A stretch of 64,000 bases of DNA, from positions 1 through 64,000 of the forward strand of contig NZ_RKLT01000001.1 of assembly GCF_019599505.1 (NCBI RefSeq). Reading direction: 5' to 3'. The DNA is from Haloarcula nitratireducens. Lineage in GTDB: Archaea; Halobacteriota; Halobacteria; Halobacteriales; Haloarculaceae. A program made the translations under genes and the position numbers. Positions within the stretch are counted from its first letter, which is position 1. Each line of letters opens with the position of its first letter. This document shows, piece by piece, positions 16,321 through 24,496 of the stretch. The notes below the pieces were generated by a model. The model worked only from the letters and a program-made list of their open reading frames with translations, was not told the DNA's origin and searched no databases.

Positions 16321-17142
16321 CTACCGCGTCACGGGCGCGCCGACGGAGCCGATTCCCTCGACGGTCGCGCGCACGTCGTCGCCGGGTTCGATGGGCGCCG
16401 CGCCGGGGGTCCCCGTGCTGAACAGGTCTCCCGGTTCCAGCGTCATCACGTCCGAGTGGAAGGAGACAATCTCCTCGGGCGGGAACAGCATGTTCCGGAT
16501 CCGGTTCTCCGATCGCACCTCGCCGTTGACCGCCGTGCTGACGGTCAACTCAGTGAGGTCCAGCGGCTCCTCGGGGACGGCGATGGCCGGGCCGACGACG
16601 AGGAAGGTGTCGTAGCTCTTCGCGCGCGTGAGGAACCGCGGGTTGCGCTGGAGCACGTCCTCGGCGGTCATGTCGATGACCGGGAGGTAGCCGGCGACGA
16701 CGTCGTCGAACTCGGCCTCCGAGACGCCGCGACAGGTCTTCCCCATCACGACGGCCAGTTCGGCCTCGGCGGTCACGCGCTCGCTCTGGGACTCCGGCGG
16801 CAGGCGGATCGGCCCGCCGGGACCGGTCAGCACCGTCGAGGGCTTCATGAAGCTCGCCGGCTCGTCCGGGCGCTGTTCGTCCAAGTCGCCGGCGTGTTCG
16901 GCGTAGTTCAGTCCGATACCCCAGAGCTTCCCGAACTGTTCGAGCGGTGGCCCGAAGGTGAAGTCGTCGGCCGGTACCCGTTCTGCGGGCGCGTCCGCGA
17001 CGTCGCCGAGCGTCCCCGCGGCGGCCCGCGGGAGCGCCTCGCGGACGCTATCGAGGTCCGACTCGACCGCGCTCAGCGGGACGAACCCCTCCTCGTCCCC
17101 GAGCAGCGGCCGCCCGCTCGCGGTGCGTGCGAGGTAGTTCAT
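16321..17142 (-). CDS. Fumarylacetoacetate hydrolase (FAH) family protein
   Basis: A 273-residue FAH-fold enzyme. The metal site is visible as Glu126-x-Glu128 (TAEAELAVVMGK) with Asp157 (GYLPVIDMTAED); GIGLNYAEHAGD and GDLFSTGTPGAAPIEPGD are family blocks. Members cleave or decarboxylate beta-diketo or 2-oxo acids; in rhamnose-type diketo-hydrolase pathways the FAH enzyme splits a 2,4-diketo-3-deoxy acid to pyruvate plus a hydroxy acid. Here it is the last gene of an SDR-cupin-FAH operon with four-base overlaps (stop and start meet at 17139-17142), beside two enolase-superfamily enzymes. That supports a sugar-acid role without proving it. Confidence 0.85.
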   Translation of the reverse strand: MNYLARTASGRPLLGDEEGFVPLSAVESDLDSVREALPRAAAGTLGDVADAPAERVPADDFTFGPPLEQFGKLWGIGLNYAEHAGDLDEQRPDEPASFMKPSTVLTGPGGPIRLPPESQSERVTAEAELAVVMGKTCRGVSEAEFDDVVAGYLPVIDMTAEDVLQRNPRFLTRAKSYDTFLVVGPAIAVPEEPLDLTELTVSTAVNGEVRSENRIRNMLFPPEEIVSFHSDVMTLEPGDLFSTGTPGAAPIEPGDDVRATVEGIGSVGAPVTR

Positions 17143-17486
17143 TCCTCTCGGTCCGTCCAGAAGTCGAACGACCGACCCGGCGCGAAGACGTCCAGCCCGA
17201 CCGCCAGTTCGTCGCCCGTGTTCTCGACGCGGTGGGCCTCGTTCGATTCGAGCAGGACCGAGTCGTTCGGCTGGAGCGTGACCTCGCTGTCCTCGGTGGC
17301 GACGGTGAGTTCGCCCTCCAGGCAGAGACAGACCTGCTCGTTCTCGTGGTCGTGCATCGGCGAGCTGTGGCCCGGCGGCTTCTCGAACCACTCGAAGGAG
17401 AACTGGTCGCTGCCGGCCATCGAGACGCGCCGCCACCCGTCTTCGGGTTCGTAGGTCTCGGCCTCGTCGAACGGGACGGGCTTCAT
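17139..17486 (-). CDS. Cupin-domain protein of the FAH operon
   Basis: A 115-residue single cupin with the metal motif HSSPMHDHENEQVCLCLEG and a second motif ending NEAHRVEN. It overlaps both neighbours by four bases (ATGA), so it is translated together with the SDR and FAH genes and is probably part of the same pathway, perhaps as a lactone- or keto-acid-handling isomerase or a small-molecule binder. The reaction is unknown. Confidence 0.75.
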   Translation of the reverse strand: MKPVPFDEAETYEPEDGWRRVSMAGSDQFSFEWFEKPPGHSSPMHDHENEQVCLCLEGELTVATEDSEVTLQPNDSVLLESNEAHRVENTGDELAVGLDVFAPGRSFDFWTDREE

Positions 17487-18271
17487 AGGTTCGCCCCCGT
17501 CGAGCCGCCGTCGATGGGCAGCGCGGTCCCGTTGATGAACCCGGACTTCGGCGAGGAGAGGAACGCGACGGTGTTACCCAGTTCCATCGGGTCGCCGATG
17601 CGCTCTAAGGGGTTGCCGGCCCAGCCCTGCAGGCCCTCCTCGTAGGAGTCGTACTCGCCGCGGTCGACGGCGTCGTTCACGAGGTCCTGGATCCGCGAGG
17701 TCTCGTGGGGACCGGGGAGGACGGCGTTGGCTCGCACCTCGGGTGCCAGTTCCTTCGAGAGCGTCTTCTCCAGGCCGATGACGCTCATCCGGACGGAGTT
17801 CGACAGCACGAGGCTGTCGAGGGCCTCTTTGACGCTCCGGGAGGTGATGTTGACGATGGTGCCGTGGTCGCTCTCCTGGAGGTGCGGCGCGGCCTCGCGC
17901 GCCAGTCGGACGACGCTCATCACGAGCAGCTGGTAGGCGTGCTCCCAGTCCTCGTCGTCGGTGTCCATGAACGCGCCCGACGGCGGGCCGCCGGCGCTCG
18001 TCACGAGGTGGTCGAGGCCACCGAACTCCTCGACGGTCGCCTCGACGAGCGCGACCGTCTCGTCCGGGTCGGTGAGGTCGCCGGACTGGGCGAGCACCTC
18101 GCCGGTCGCGACCTCCTCGACTTCCTCTTTCGCCTCGGCCAGTCGGTCCTCGTCGCGGCCGTTGATGACCACGTTCACGCCCTCGCGGGCGAGCGCCTTC
18201 GCCGACGCCTTGCCGAGTCCACTGGACGACGCTGTCACGAGCGCTGCGTTGCCGTCTAGTTGCAGGTCCAT
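17483..18271 (-). CDS. SDR family oxidoreductase with non-canonical active site
   Basis: A 262-residue Rossmann-fold protein: cofactor motif TASSSGLGKA (residues 13-22), NGRDEDR at the end of strand 2 (NADP-type Arg), SAGG at 92-95, Ser144 in NITSRS, and C-terminal FINGTALPIDGGSTG. The usual Tyr-x3-Lys pair is absent; the aligned stretch reads Ser157-Asn-Ser-Val-Arg161 (LVLSNSVRMSVIGLEKTL), a pattern found in a divergent SDR subgroup. First gene of an operon with the cupin and FAH proteins. In a diketo-hydrolase route an SDR would oxidise a 2-keto-3-deoxy acid before cleavage. Confidence 0.85.
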   Translation of the reverse strand: MDLQLDGNAALVTASSSGLGKASAKALAREGVNVVINGRDEDRLAEAKEEVEEVATGEVLAQSGDLTDPDETVALVEATVEEFGGLDHLVTSAGGPPSGAFMDTDDEDWEHAYQLLVMSVVRLAREAAPHLQESDHGTIVNITSRSVKEALDSLVLSNSVRMSVIGLEKTLSKELAPEVRANAVLPGPHETSRIQDLVNDAVDRGEYDSYEEGLQGWAGNPLERIGDPMELGNTVAFLSSPKSGFINGTALPIDGGSTGANL

Positions 18272-18332
18272 GTGAGACTCAATCAGGGTCGGGCCTGAAA
18301 ACGTTTCCCTAGAGGCAACCGGCGGCGCAATC

Positions 18333-19631
18333 TCAGGGGTCCGTGAAGGCGGCGGTCCCGTCGGCGAAGGTCAGCGCCGCTTCTTCGAGCACCGTCGCGG
18401 CCTCGGGGAGGTCCGCGAGCACCGGCTCGGAGACGTGTAACTCCCCCAGGTCCTGCGTGTTCTCTATCCAGAGGATGCGGACCGTCTCCGGGTCGTACCC
18501 GCCGAGGGCCGACAGCGCCGCCCGCAGGGCGAACTCGTCGTCCGGCGCGACGACGGGGAGCTGCCCCTTCGCGAGCGACCCGCTGGTGAACGTGTTGGCG
18601 TAGGTCTTCCGGAAGTCCAGTTGGTCCAGCGCCGCTTTGCGGGTGAGGTCGGCCAGCCCGATACCGATGCCGTTGCCCTTCGTCGCCTCGGTGAGACCGC
18701 GGGCGTAGATGATGTCTATCGAGGGGGTCTCGGGGTCCGGCGCGTTGAGGACGCGGTAGCGACCGATGACGTTCGTGTCCATCCCCGCCCCGGATATCTC
18801 CTTACCCAGTTCGTCGACGACCAGCAGGTCCACGTCGTCGATGGGCAGGGTCGGCATCTCCTCGTAGGCCCGCTCCAGCAGCGCGGGTTCGCGCTCGATG
18901 AACGACCCGGCCGGGACGGCCTCGACGTGGGCGATCTCCTCGTGGAAGTTCTCCACGAGGGCGATGCCGCCCACCAGCGGGGCGGCGTCCTCGATGGCCG
19001 AGAGCGCGGGTTTCAGCGTCTCCAGATATCCCTCGGCGATGGCCGTCGAGTGGAAGGACTTCGCCCCGCGCTGTTTGCCCAGGCCGACGACGGTCATCTT
19101 CGTCAGGCCGCTCTCGACCGGGCCGGTGAAGTTGGTGTGGGCTTTGACGCGGTTGACCACGAGGACGGCGTCGGCCTCCAGCGCGGCGACGGAGAGGTAG
19201 ACCGGCATCTCCGTCTCGCCCACGGTCACGGTCGCCACGCGCTCGGTGTCCATCCGGGCGTCTATCGACGCGTCCAGCTCCGCCTCGGTGATGCCGAGCG
19301 CTTCCAAGACCTCCCGCTGTCCGTCGGGGGTCGCTCCGCCGTGGCTCCCCATCGCCGGGACGATGACGGGGTCGAAGCCGCGCTCTGCGAGTCGCTCGAC
19401 CACGGCGCGCGTGATGTCGTCGATGGCGTGGATGCCGCGGCTCCCGACGCCGACGGCGACGGTGTCCCCCTCGGAGAGGCCGTCGAGCGGGAGGTCGTCG
19501 AGCTGCTCGCGGGCCGTTTCGTCGGGGTCGGCGACCGTCTCGACCGACGGTTCGTACCGGACCCGTGCGAACGACGGGAGCGGCTGCGGGTCGATGAGGT
19601 GATCGACGTCACTGCGGTCGGGTACGTCCAT
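18333..19631 (-). CDS. LarA-like nickel-pincer-dependent isomerase/racemase family protein (DUF2088)
   Basis: The 432-residue protein has the lactate-racemase N-terminal fold signatures: GSRGIHAID (Arg65), PAMGSHGGATPDGQ (His97), RVKAHTNFTG (His165), and GLTKMTVVGLGKQRGAKSFH (Lys178 or Lys186, His194). In LarA such residues hold the nickel-pincer nucleotide and do acid-base chemistry on 2-hydroxy acids; relatives racemise or epimerise several hydroxy and sugar acids. It is encoded opposite to the enolase-superfamily gene at 19725, sharing a 93-bp promoter region, next to a D-2-hydroxyacid dehydrogenase. Maturation genes larBCE are not in the window. ATG 19631 is chosen from the conserved start and the upstream box GCATATTTG. 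Confidence 0.78.
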   Translation of the reverse strand: MDVPDRSDVDHLIDPQPLPSFARVRYEPSVETVADPDETAREQLDDLPLDGLSEGDTVAVGVGSRGIHAIDDITRAVVERLAERGFDPVIVPAMGSHGGATPDGQREVLEALGITEAELDASIDARMDTERVATVTVGETEMPVYLSVAALEADAVLVVNRVKAHTNFTGPVESGLTKMTVVGLGKQRGAKSFHSTAIAEGYLETLKPALSAIEDAAPLVGGIALVENFHEEIAHVEAVPAGSFIEREPALLERAYEEMPTLPIDDVDLLVVDELGKEISGAGMDTNVIGRYRVLNAPDPETPSIDIIYARGLTEATKGNGIGIGLADLTRKAALDQLDFRKTYANTFTSGSLAKGQLPVVAPDDEFALRAALSALGGYDPETVRILWIENTQDLGELHVSEPVLADLPEAATVLEEAALTFADGTAAFTDP

Positions 19632-19724
19632 ACCGGCGTGTGTCGGCGGAGACGTACAAATATGCTGGTGGTAAGTATTGCCGTGACGGCCGACTATTAC
19701 TCCGTGTGCCGCGGCGCTGTGTCT

Positions 19725-20834
19725 ATGGAAATCGTAGATGTAGAATCGTATCCGATAGAGATCCCGCTGGAGTCCCCGGTCTCCTTCTCTAACCGGACGC
19801 TCACCTTCCGCGACCACGCGATAACGCACGTTCGGACCGCGGACGGCCGAGAGGGCGTCGGGTACTCGCTCGGCTACGAGGGGGCCGGCCTCATCGCCGA
19901 CGCGGTCGAGTCCCTCCTCGAACCGATACTGCTCGGCGAGGACCCGCGAGACACCGAGCGGCTCTGGCAGGAGATGTACGAGGGCAACGTGCAGATCGGG
20001 CGGACGGGGCTCTTCCTGCGGGCCATCTCGACGGTCGACATCGCGCTCTGGGACCTGAAGGCGAAGGCCGCCGACGAACCCCTATACAAACTGCTGGGCG
20101 GCTACGCCGACTCGGTCCCCTCCTACGCCAGCGGCGGCTACTACCGCGACGACAAGGGTCACGAGGGCTTACGCGGGGAGATGCGCCGGTATCTCGACGA
20201 AGGTCACGACGTCGTCAAGATGAAGGTCGGCCGCCGCTCGGTCGGCGAGGAAGAGGAGCGCGTCGCCGCCGTCCGCGAGGAGATCGGTCCCGACCGGACG
20301 CTCCTGCTCGACGCGAACGGCGTCTGGTCCTCCGCGACGGAGGCCATCCGGGCCTGTCGCGCCTTCGAACCGTACGACCCGTACTTCATGGAGGAACCGG
20401 TGCTGATAGACAAGGTCGAGACGATGGCCGAGGTCAACGACGCCATCGACTACCCGGTCGCGACCGGCGAGTTAGAGGGGACCCGGCACAACTTCGCCCG
20501 CCTCAACGACGCGGGCGCGGCGACCGTCCTCCAACCGGACGTGACCGTCTGCGGCGGCGTCACGGAGTGGCTCCGCATCGCCAACTACGCGGCCGCCTAC
20601 GACATACCAATCGCGCCCCACTACAACTGGAACATCCACGCCTCGCTCTTGGGGGCCATCGAGAACGGCCTCTGGATAGAGTACTTCTATCGGGACATGG
20701 ACGTGAAGGTGTTCGACGACGTGGTGGCCGAACCGCTCGCTCCCGACGACGACGGAACGATTCCGCTACCCGAGACGCCCGGCCACGGTGTACCGCTCGA
20801 TAACGACGCGCTCGACGAATTCAGAACCCAATGA
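19725..20834 (+). CDS. Mandelate racemase/muconate lactonizing enzyme family protein
   Basis: A 369-residue enolase-superfamily enzyme. Catalytic features are Lys165-Met-Lys167 (VVKMKVGRR), metal ligands around Asp196 (LLDANG), Glu223 (FMEEP) and Glu249 (ATGE), and His299 (APHYNWNIHA). The KxK plus His set is that of mandelate-racemase-type enzymes, which abstract the alpha proton of a hydroxy acid; many are sugar-acid dehydratases. The next gene starts within its stop codon (ATGA at 20831-20834), so two paralogous enzymes are made together. The substrate is not readable. Confidence 0.85.
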   Translation: MEIVDVESYPIEIPLESPVSFSNRTLTFRDHAITHVRTADGREGVGYSLGYEGAGLIADAVESLLEPILLGEDPRDTERLWQEMYEGNVQIGRTGLFLRAISTVDIALWDLKAKAADEPLYKLLGGYADSVPSYASGGYYRDDKGHEGLRGEMRRYLDEGHDVVKMKVGRRSVGEEEERVAAVREEIGPDRTLLLDANGVWSSATEAIRACRAFEPYDPYFMEEPVLIDKVETMAEVNDAIDYPVATGELEGTRHNFARLNDAGAATVLQPDVTVCGGVTEWLRIANYAAAYDIPIAPHYNWNIHASLLGAIENGLWIEYFYRDMDVKVFDDVVAEPLAPDDDGTIPLPETPGHGVPLDNDALDEFRTQ

Positions 20835-22048
20835 GAGATTACTCGGACCAGATTGCGAACCGCGACCCGGACCGCGACGTAGAGATAACCGACATCGAGA
20901 CCTGCGTGGTCGAAGGCAACTTCGAGTGGAACCTCATCAAGGTCGAGACCGACGCCGGCGTCACCGGCATCGGCGAGTCCTACCGGGGCGGCGGCGTCCC
21001 GGAACTCGTCGAGTACACGAAACGGTTCCTCCTCGGGGAGAACCCGCTGGACGTGGAGCGACTCAGCCGCTACATCTTCCAGGAGATGTCCGGTCACGGC
21101 GGGACCACCGGCAAGGTCGTGACTGCGGCCTCGGGCATCGAGGTGGCGCTGTGGGACGCCGCCGGGAAGATTCTTGGCCTCCCCGTCTACCAGTTGCTCG
21201 GGTCGAAGTACCGCGACGAGGTGCGCCTCTACTGCGACTGTCACGCCGGCGAGGCCTACGCCGTCGAGGACGGCGCGACGGCCTACGCCGGGGCGGAGGC
21301 GTACTCGCCGGAGGCGTACGCCGCCGAGGCCGCCCGCGTCACCGACATGGGCTTCACCGCGCTGAAGTTCGACCTCGACCTGCCGGCCGACAACGACCCC
21401 GACCCGTACAACGGCCGCCTGACCAACGCGGCCATCGAGGAGAAACGCGAGATAGTCGAGGCGGTGCGCGACGAGATCGGCTACGACGTCGACCTCGCCT
21501 TCGACTGCCACTGGGACTACTCCGTCGAGAGCGCGAAACGCCTCGCCCACGAACTGGAGGAGTACAAGCTGATGTGGCTCGAAGACCTCGTGCCCCCGGA
21601 GAACATGGACGCCCAGAAGGAGGTGACGAAGAACACCAGAACGCCCGTCGCCACCGGCGAGAACCGCTTCCGGGTGTTCGAGCTCTCGGAACTCGTCTAC
21701 GACCACGGCGTCGACGTCATCACGCCGGACCCGACGACGGTCGGCGGCCTCGCCGAGACGATGCGGGTCGCCGACCGGGCCGAGGAGAACTACATGCCGA
21801 TGTCCCCGCACAACGTCTGTAGCCCGGTCGGGACGATGGCCTGCGTCCACCTGGGCGCGGCGACGCCGAACTTCGATCTGCTCGAGTACCACGCGCTGGA
21901 GGTCGACTGGTGGGACGACATGCTCGCCCGCGACGAGCCGCTGATCCAGGACGGCTACATCGAGGTCCCCGAGGAGCCCGGACTGGGCATCGAACTGGAC
22001 GAGGACGTCGTCGAGGAACACCGTCTCGAAGGGACGAGCGGCTTCTGA
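20831..22048 (+). CDS. Enolase-superfamily sugar-acid dehydratase (xylonate/gluconate dehydratase-like)
   Basis: A 405-residue protein like haloarchaeal sugar-acid dehydratases: N-terminal VEITDIETCVVEGNFEW, then Lys179-Phe-Asp181, Asp225-Cys-His227 (AFDCHWDY), Glu251-Asp252 (WLEDLVPPEN), Glu277 (ATGENRF) and His327 (SPHN). KxD plus DxH is the gluconate/galactonate-type arrangement, in contrast with KxK in the partner enzyme upstream. It should remove water from an aldonate to give a 2-keto-3-deoxy acid, which could feed the SDR and FAH enzymes encoded at 16.3-18.3 kb. Start codon overlaps the upstream stop. Confidence 0.85.
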   Translation: MRDYSDQIANRDPDRDVEITDIETCVVEGNFEWNLIKVETDAGVTGIGESYRGGGVPELVEYTKRFLLGENPLDVERLSRYIFQEMSGHGGTTGKVVTAASGIEVALWDAAGKILGLPVYQLLGSKYRDEVRLYCDCHAGEAYAVEDGATAYAGAEAYSPEAYAAEAARVTDMGFTALKFDLDLPADNDPDPYNGRLTNAAIEEKREIVEAVRDEIGYDVDLAFDCHWDYSVESAKRLAHELEEYKLMWLEDLVPPENMDAQKEVTKNTRTPVATGENRFRVFELSELVYDHGVDVITPDPTTVGGLAETMRVADRAEENYMPMSPHNVCSPVGTMACVHLGAATPNFDLLEYHALEVDWWDDMLARDEPLIQDGYIEVPEEPGLGIELDEDVVEEHRLEGTSGF

Positions 22049-22076
22049 GTACCGCCGCGTTCTGCGGTCGCCGCTC

Positions 22077-23042
22077 TCAGGCGACCTGATTGCGGAGGTT
22101 CTCGTACGCTCCCGACTCGGCGACGCGCTCTAAGTTCTCCGCGAGGATGTCCGCTCGGCGCTCCCAGTACTTCGGCGTGTGTCCCGAGACGTGCGGCGTG
22201 AGGAAGACGTTCTCGAAGCCCCAGAGGTCGTGGTCGGTCGGGAGCGGTTCCGGGTCGGTCACGTCAAGCGCCGCGCCGTGAATCTTGTTCGTCTGGAGCG
22301 CACCGACCAGCGCTTCCGTGTCGACGACGCCGCCGCGGGCGACGTTGACGAGGACGGCGTCCGTCGACAGGATACCCAGTTCGGTCTCGCCGATCAGCCC
22401 CTCCGTCGTCTCGGTCAGCGGGCAGGAGAGGACGAGGACGTCCGTCCGGGCCAGCGCGTCGTCGAGGTCGTCGTAGCCCAGCACCTCGTCGGTCGGCCCG
22501 CCCTTCGAGGGAGTGTGGCGCACGCCGACCGTCGTCACGTCGAACCCCGAGAAGCGCCGGACGATGGCCTCGCCGATGGACCCGAGGCCGACGACGGTGA
22601 CGGTGCTCCCGGCGAGTTCGGTGAACGACTGGAACCGCCGCCACTCCCGCCGCTCCTGCCGGCGGCGGCCCTCGTCCAGCCGGCGGGCGAACATCAGCAC
22701 CCAGCCGAGGACGTGTTCGGCGATGTTCGGCCCGTGGACGCCAGAGGCGTTCGTCACGGCGACCCCCCGTTCGGCGAGCGCGTCGAGCGGCAGGTGCTCG
22801 ACGCCGGCCGAGTTACAGGCGAACAGCCGGAGGTTCTCGGCGGCGGCGAGGTCGTCTTCGTCCAGACCGCCCCCGGCGACGACGGTCGCCGTTTCGAGCA
22901 GTCGCCGCCGGTCCGAGGGGGTCTCGGCGAGAGCGACGGCGTGGTCCGGGAGTCGCCGGCGGAGGACGTCGGCGTACTCGGAGGCGGGGATCCCGTGCGC
23001 GTCGTGGTCGAGAACCGCGATGTCGGGTGTGTCGGTGGGCAT
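22077..23042 (-). CDS. D-2-hydroxyacid dehydrogenase
   Basis: A 321-residue NAD(P)-dependent dehydrogenase of the D-isomer family. Visible are the dinucleotide motif VVGLGSIGEA, the catalytic Arg in NVARGGVVD, Glu in DPEPLPTDHDL and His in TPHVSGHTPKYW. It interconverts a D-2-hydroxy acid and a 2-oxo acid. It is convergent with the enolase-superfamily operon (28 nt between stops). It could reduce or oxidise the C2 or C3 fragment (glycolate, lactate or glycerate type) released by the FAH enzyme, which is an inference from context. Confidence 0.85.
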   Translation of the reverse strand: MPTDTPDIAVLDHDAHGIPASEYADVLRRRLPDHAVALAETPSDRRRLLETATVVAGGGLDEDDLAAAENLRLFACNSAGVEHLPLDALAERGVAVTNASGVHGPNIAEHVLGWVLMFARRLDEGRRRQERREWRRFQSFTELAGSTVTVVGLGSIGEAIVRRFSGFDVTTVGVRHTPSKGGPTDEVLGYDDLDDALARTDVLVLSCPLTETTEGLIGETELGILSTDAVLVNVARGGVVDTEALVGALQTNKIHGAALDVTDPEPLPTDHDLWGFENVFLTPHVSGHTPKYWERRADILAENLERVAESGAYENLRNQVA

Positions 23043-23094
23043 GTGCTCTGTCGAAGGCAGTCGAAGCCGACCGACAAAGTACCCGCGGTCGCCC

Positions 23095-24345
23095 TCAGAC
23101 CTCTATCCGAATCGGCGGCGAGACGCTCATGAGGAGCAGGCAGGCGACGCCGACGCCCGCCCCGACCGCCGCCGTCGCGATACCGACCAGTCGGACCGAC
23201 GGGACGAACCCGAGCTGCGGGTTCAGGACGGCGATGGCCACGCCCATGAGGATTGGCGTCACCGTCGCCGCCGCCCGGCCGCTCCCCTCGCTGAGGCTCA
23301 CCAGCCCGCCGCGGAGCGTCGGCGGCGCGAGCGACGTGATGACGGTCCGGTATATCGAGAGGACGACGCCGAAGCCGAGGCCCATGAACACGACGCCGGC
23401 GACCGCCAGCCAGAGCGCGTCGGCGAGGAAGACGACCGCGAGGCCGGCGCCCAGCGAGACGTTCATCGCGACGAGCGGATACAGTCGGCGCTCGAAGTGC
23501 GCGGTGATGCGACCGGCCTGCGTCGCGGCGACCGCGTAACTGGTGCTGGCGAGGGCCGCGAGCACGCCCGCCTGCGCCGGCGTTCCGCCGAGGCCGTCGA
23601 CGACGACGATGGAGTTGTAGGTGAGAAAGCCGAACCACACGAGGTTGGCCGAGCCGCGGGCGACGACCATCGTCCACGCTCGCCTGTGCGAGACGAGCGT
23701 CCAGAGGTCGGCGAGTTGCGCCTTGAGCGGCCGCCCGTCGTCCGCGTCGGCGTCTGGGTCGATCGGCTCCTCGAACCAGACGTAGACGACGGCGGCGATG
23801 GGGAACGCGATGGCGTACAGGAGGAACGGATACTGCCACGCGAAACCGACCAACAGTCCGGCGGTGAGCGGGAAGACCGTCTGGGTGATACCCGACCCGG
23901 TGAACCGAAAGCCCTGTGCGGTCGCCTCCTTCGTTCCCGAGTAGAGGTCGCCGATGCTGGTGATGATGACCGGCGTGAGCGCGGCGAAGCCGAATCCCTG
24001 ACAGAACCGCAACAGTAGCGCGGCCTCGAACGTCGAGACGAGCGAGATCGCCGTCCCGGTGAGACCGAACCAGAGCAGGCCGAAGAGGATGACCGGCCGC
24101 CGCCCGTAGCGGTCGGCGAGGACGCCGGTGATCGGGATGACGGCGACGGCGGGGGCGGTGAACGCCGACATCATCAACCCGATGTTCGCCGGCGTCGCGC
24201 CGAGCGGCTCGACGAGCGAGTTCAACACCGGGGAGAGGAGCGCGGTCCCGAGCGGCGGGAGCATGTTCGTGAGGAACAGCAACTGGAAGGGGCGCTCACG
24301 GATGACGCCCGCGTCGGTCCCGGCGATCGATGAGAGCGATGCCAC
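23095..24345 (-). CDS. MFS transporter
   Basis: A 416-residue protein with 12 membrane segments in two halves and a cytoplasmic loop around residues 175-200. The MFS signature after TM2 is clear (GVLADRYGRRPVILFG), as are MLPPLGTALLSPVLNSL in TM1 and GFGFAALTPVIITSIGDLYSG around TM4. Probable importer for a metabolite of the adjacent catabolic genes. GTG 24345 is the chosen start because TTTAAT boxes lie about 27 nt upstream; GTG 24357 is also in frame. It is divergent from the IclR regulator, a layout typical of regulator-transporter pairs. Confidence 0.82.
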   Translation of the reverse strand: MASLSSIAGTDAGVIRERPFQLLFLTNMLPPLGTALLSPVLNSLVEPLGATPANIGLMMSAFTAPAVAVIPITGVLADRYGRRPVILFGLLWFGLTGTAISLVSTFEAALLLRFCQGFGFAALTPVIITSIGDLYSGTKEATAQGFRFTGSGITQTVFPLTAGLLVGFAWQYPFLLYAIAFPIAAVVYVWFEEPIDPDADADDGRPLKAQLADLWTLVSHRRAWTMVVARGSANLVWFGFLTYNSIVVVDGLGGTPAQAGVLAALASTSYAVAATQAGRITAHFERRLYPLVAMNVSLGAGLAVVFLADALWLAVAGVVFMGLGFGVVLSIYRTVITSLAPPTLRGGLVSLSEGSGRAAATVTPILMGVAIAVLNPQLGFVPSVRLVGIATAAVGAGVGVACLLLMSVSPPIRIEV

Positions 24346-24368
24346 GGGTCCGACCACTCGACTGGGCG

Positions 24369-24376
24369 AATTAAAT
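24369..24376 (-). promoter_or_regulatory. TATA box for the MFS gene
   Basis: ATTTAATT on the minus strand is about 27 nt before GTG 24345 and supports a leaderless transcript. Confidence 0.5.
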
Positions 24377-24465
24377 CTGACTATCAGACGGCCGTCCGGT
24401 AGCGTCGACGGCCGCCGCCCGGGGCGAGTCCCCGACCGCCCGTCCCCGTTCGAAGTCGTCGAACA

Positions 24466-24475
24466 CTTTTTATTG
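24466..24475 (+). promoter_or_regulatory. TATA box for the IclR gene
   Basis: CTTTTTATTG is centred about 27 nt before ATG 24497. Confidence 0.5.
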
Positions 24476-24496
24476 TCGAGGATACAGTGACCACGT

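Noticed and set aside
18621..19724. Upstream extension of the first enolase-superfamily gene
   Set aside because: Antisense to the LarA-like gene; the enzyme begins cleanly at ATG 19725.
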